Source: RUG11237 sp050874665 (GTDB lineage Bacteria > Bacillota > Clostridia > Lachnospirales > Lachnospiraceae). Taken from it: a DNA stretch of 64,000 nt. The stretch's first letter is position 1, and each line of letters opens with the position of its first letter. Both the position numbers and the translations under genes were made by a program. The notes beneath the pieces are model-generated. The model was not told the DNA's origin. It was given only the letters and a program-made list of their open reading frames with translations, and made no database searches. The DNA lies in NCBI GenBank assembly GCA_050874665.1, contig JBNMLC010000004.1, forward strand, positions 62,001-126,000, written 5' to 3'. Below, piece after piece: positions 63,390 to 64,000 of this stretch.

Positions 63390-64000
63390 ATGGAAACAAT
63401 CAATGTAAAAAATAAAGGGTATTCAAGTTATGTATATGGGCAGGAAAGGGTGTCTATTGATCAAACAACGGAACATAAGAAGATAAGTAATGACAGTTTA
63501 GGAGTTGTATATGAAAAAGGCAGTAACGATGATGAAGAGTTGCATCTATACAAGGCAGAAGAAATTTCAGCACCAAAACTGTCAAATAATTATCAAATTC
63601 AAAATGCATTATTTAGTTTAGGATTTTATAATGGGGCAACGGATGGAAATCTTACATCTGAAAAAAGTAAAACAGCTATAAGACAGTTTCAAAAAGTATA
63701 TGGTCTTGCAGAAAATGGAAGAGTGGACAGTGCTACAAAGAAAAAACTAAATTCAGCTTATGCCATGAAAAGTAAAATAACCAATAGTTCGGCGGTAGCA
63801 AATATTGATAAGGAAATAGATAAATATACTATGGACTATATTCAAAGAGAAAACTTTGCAAAGACATGGACTTTTTTAAGAGTAGGAATGGGACTTACGA
63901 AGAAACAGGCAGCAGGGGTATGTGGAAATATATTGGCTGAATCAGTTTTTTCGGCGGATAATGCACAGGATGAGGTAACTATAAAAAAAAAGAAAGTATA
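63390..64000 (+). CDS. peptidoglycan-binding protein with phage-lysozyme-like domain (3' end outside window)
   Basis: The frame is open from ATG 63390 to the window end (203 codons) and so has no stop here. AGAGAGGAG lies before the ATG. An N-terminal 65-residue lead is followed by a PG_binding_1 domain (about 67-125: IQNALFSLGFYNGATDGNLT, KTAIRQFQKVYGLAENGRVD), then a linker and the start of a domain with MGLTKKQAAGVCGNILAESV, which matches phage tail lysozyme-type muramidases (probable catalytic Glu in AES). No signal peptide is seen, so export would need another route, as for phage-like or tailocin proteins. It does not clearly belong to the gyrA operon. Confidence 0.75.
   Translation, partial: METINVKNKGYSSYVYGQERVSIDQTTEHKKISNDSLGVVYEKGSNDDEELHLYKAEEISAPKLSNNYQIQNALFSLGFYNGATDGNLTSEKSKTAIRQFQKVYGLAENGRVDSATKKKLNSAYAMKSKITNSSAVANIDKEIDKYTMDYIQRENFAKTWTFLRVGMGLTKKQAAGVCGNILAESVFSADNAQDEVTIKKKKV

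Overview
The window looks like chromosomal DNA of a low-GC Gram-positive anaerobe of class Clostridia, most likely family Lachnospiraceae. The codon use is AT-rich, ribosome binding sites are strong AGGAGG types, and small lineage families DUF3881, DUF4446 and DUF5050 are present. The right third holds the replication origin: rpmH, rnpA, yidD, yidC and jag run leftward from oriC, and dnaA, dnaN, the S4-domain gene, recF, gyrB and gyrA run rightward. Two perfect parS sites and parA/parB lie further left. No plasmid or phage backbone is visible.

Layout. 1-2.6 kb: a DUF5050 membrane protein (cut by the window edge) and a D,D-carboxypeptidase. 2.7-5.8 kb: an aldo/keto reductase and its divergent MerR regulator, split by an IS30-family element that landed inside the first codons of merR and left a readable target duplication. 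5.8-21.1 kb: a leftward cell-surface operon of eight closely packed genes: LPFTG adhesin, LPTTG pilin, class C sortase, MoxR ATPase, DUF58 protein, transglutaminase-like membrane protein, second class C sortase, DEDDh exonuclease. A GNAT acetyltransferase follows. 21.3-31 kb: an accessory zone rich in damaged genes: a truncated TetR with an intact-looking operator, a frameshifted HXXEE membrane protein, a methyltransferase remnant, a yjdF-type riboswitch in front of a truncated yjdF, a multiply frameshifted unknown gene with hairpin repeats, a 5'-truncated MazF-like gene and an IS21 fragment. 31.3-36.5 kb: tRNA-Arg(CCT), DUF3881, HD-GYP-like, DUF4446, parB, parA and the parS region. 36.5-43.1 kb: DegS/DegU-like two-component pair, an alpha/beta-hydrolase-like protein, and a LytTR regulator / GHKL kinase / chemoreceptor group. 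43.1-51.9 kb: rsmG, mnmG, mnmE, then a nucleosidase, a chemoreceptor and a solute-binding lipoprotein, then jag. 51.9-63.1 kb: yidC to gyrA around oriC. 63.4 kb to the end: the start of a peptidoglycan-binding, lysozyme-like protein.

How the parts fit. The core genes serve replication, partition, protein insertion and tRNA wobble modification. The usual Firmicute order jag-mnmE-mnmG-rsmG-parA-parB is kept, but signalling modules are wedged into two of its joints. The surface operon probably builds a sortase-assembled pilus with a large tip adhesin; the MoxR/DUF58/transglutaminase-like trio between the two sortases has no assigned role and is the best candidate here for an unusual system. The second is a six-helix membrane sensor domain shared by the neighbouring GHKL kinase and chemoreceptor.
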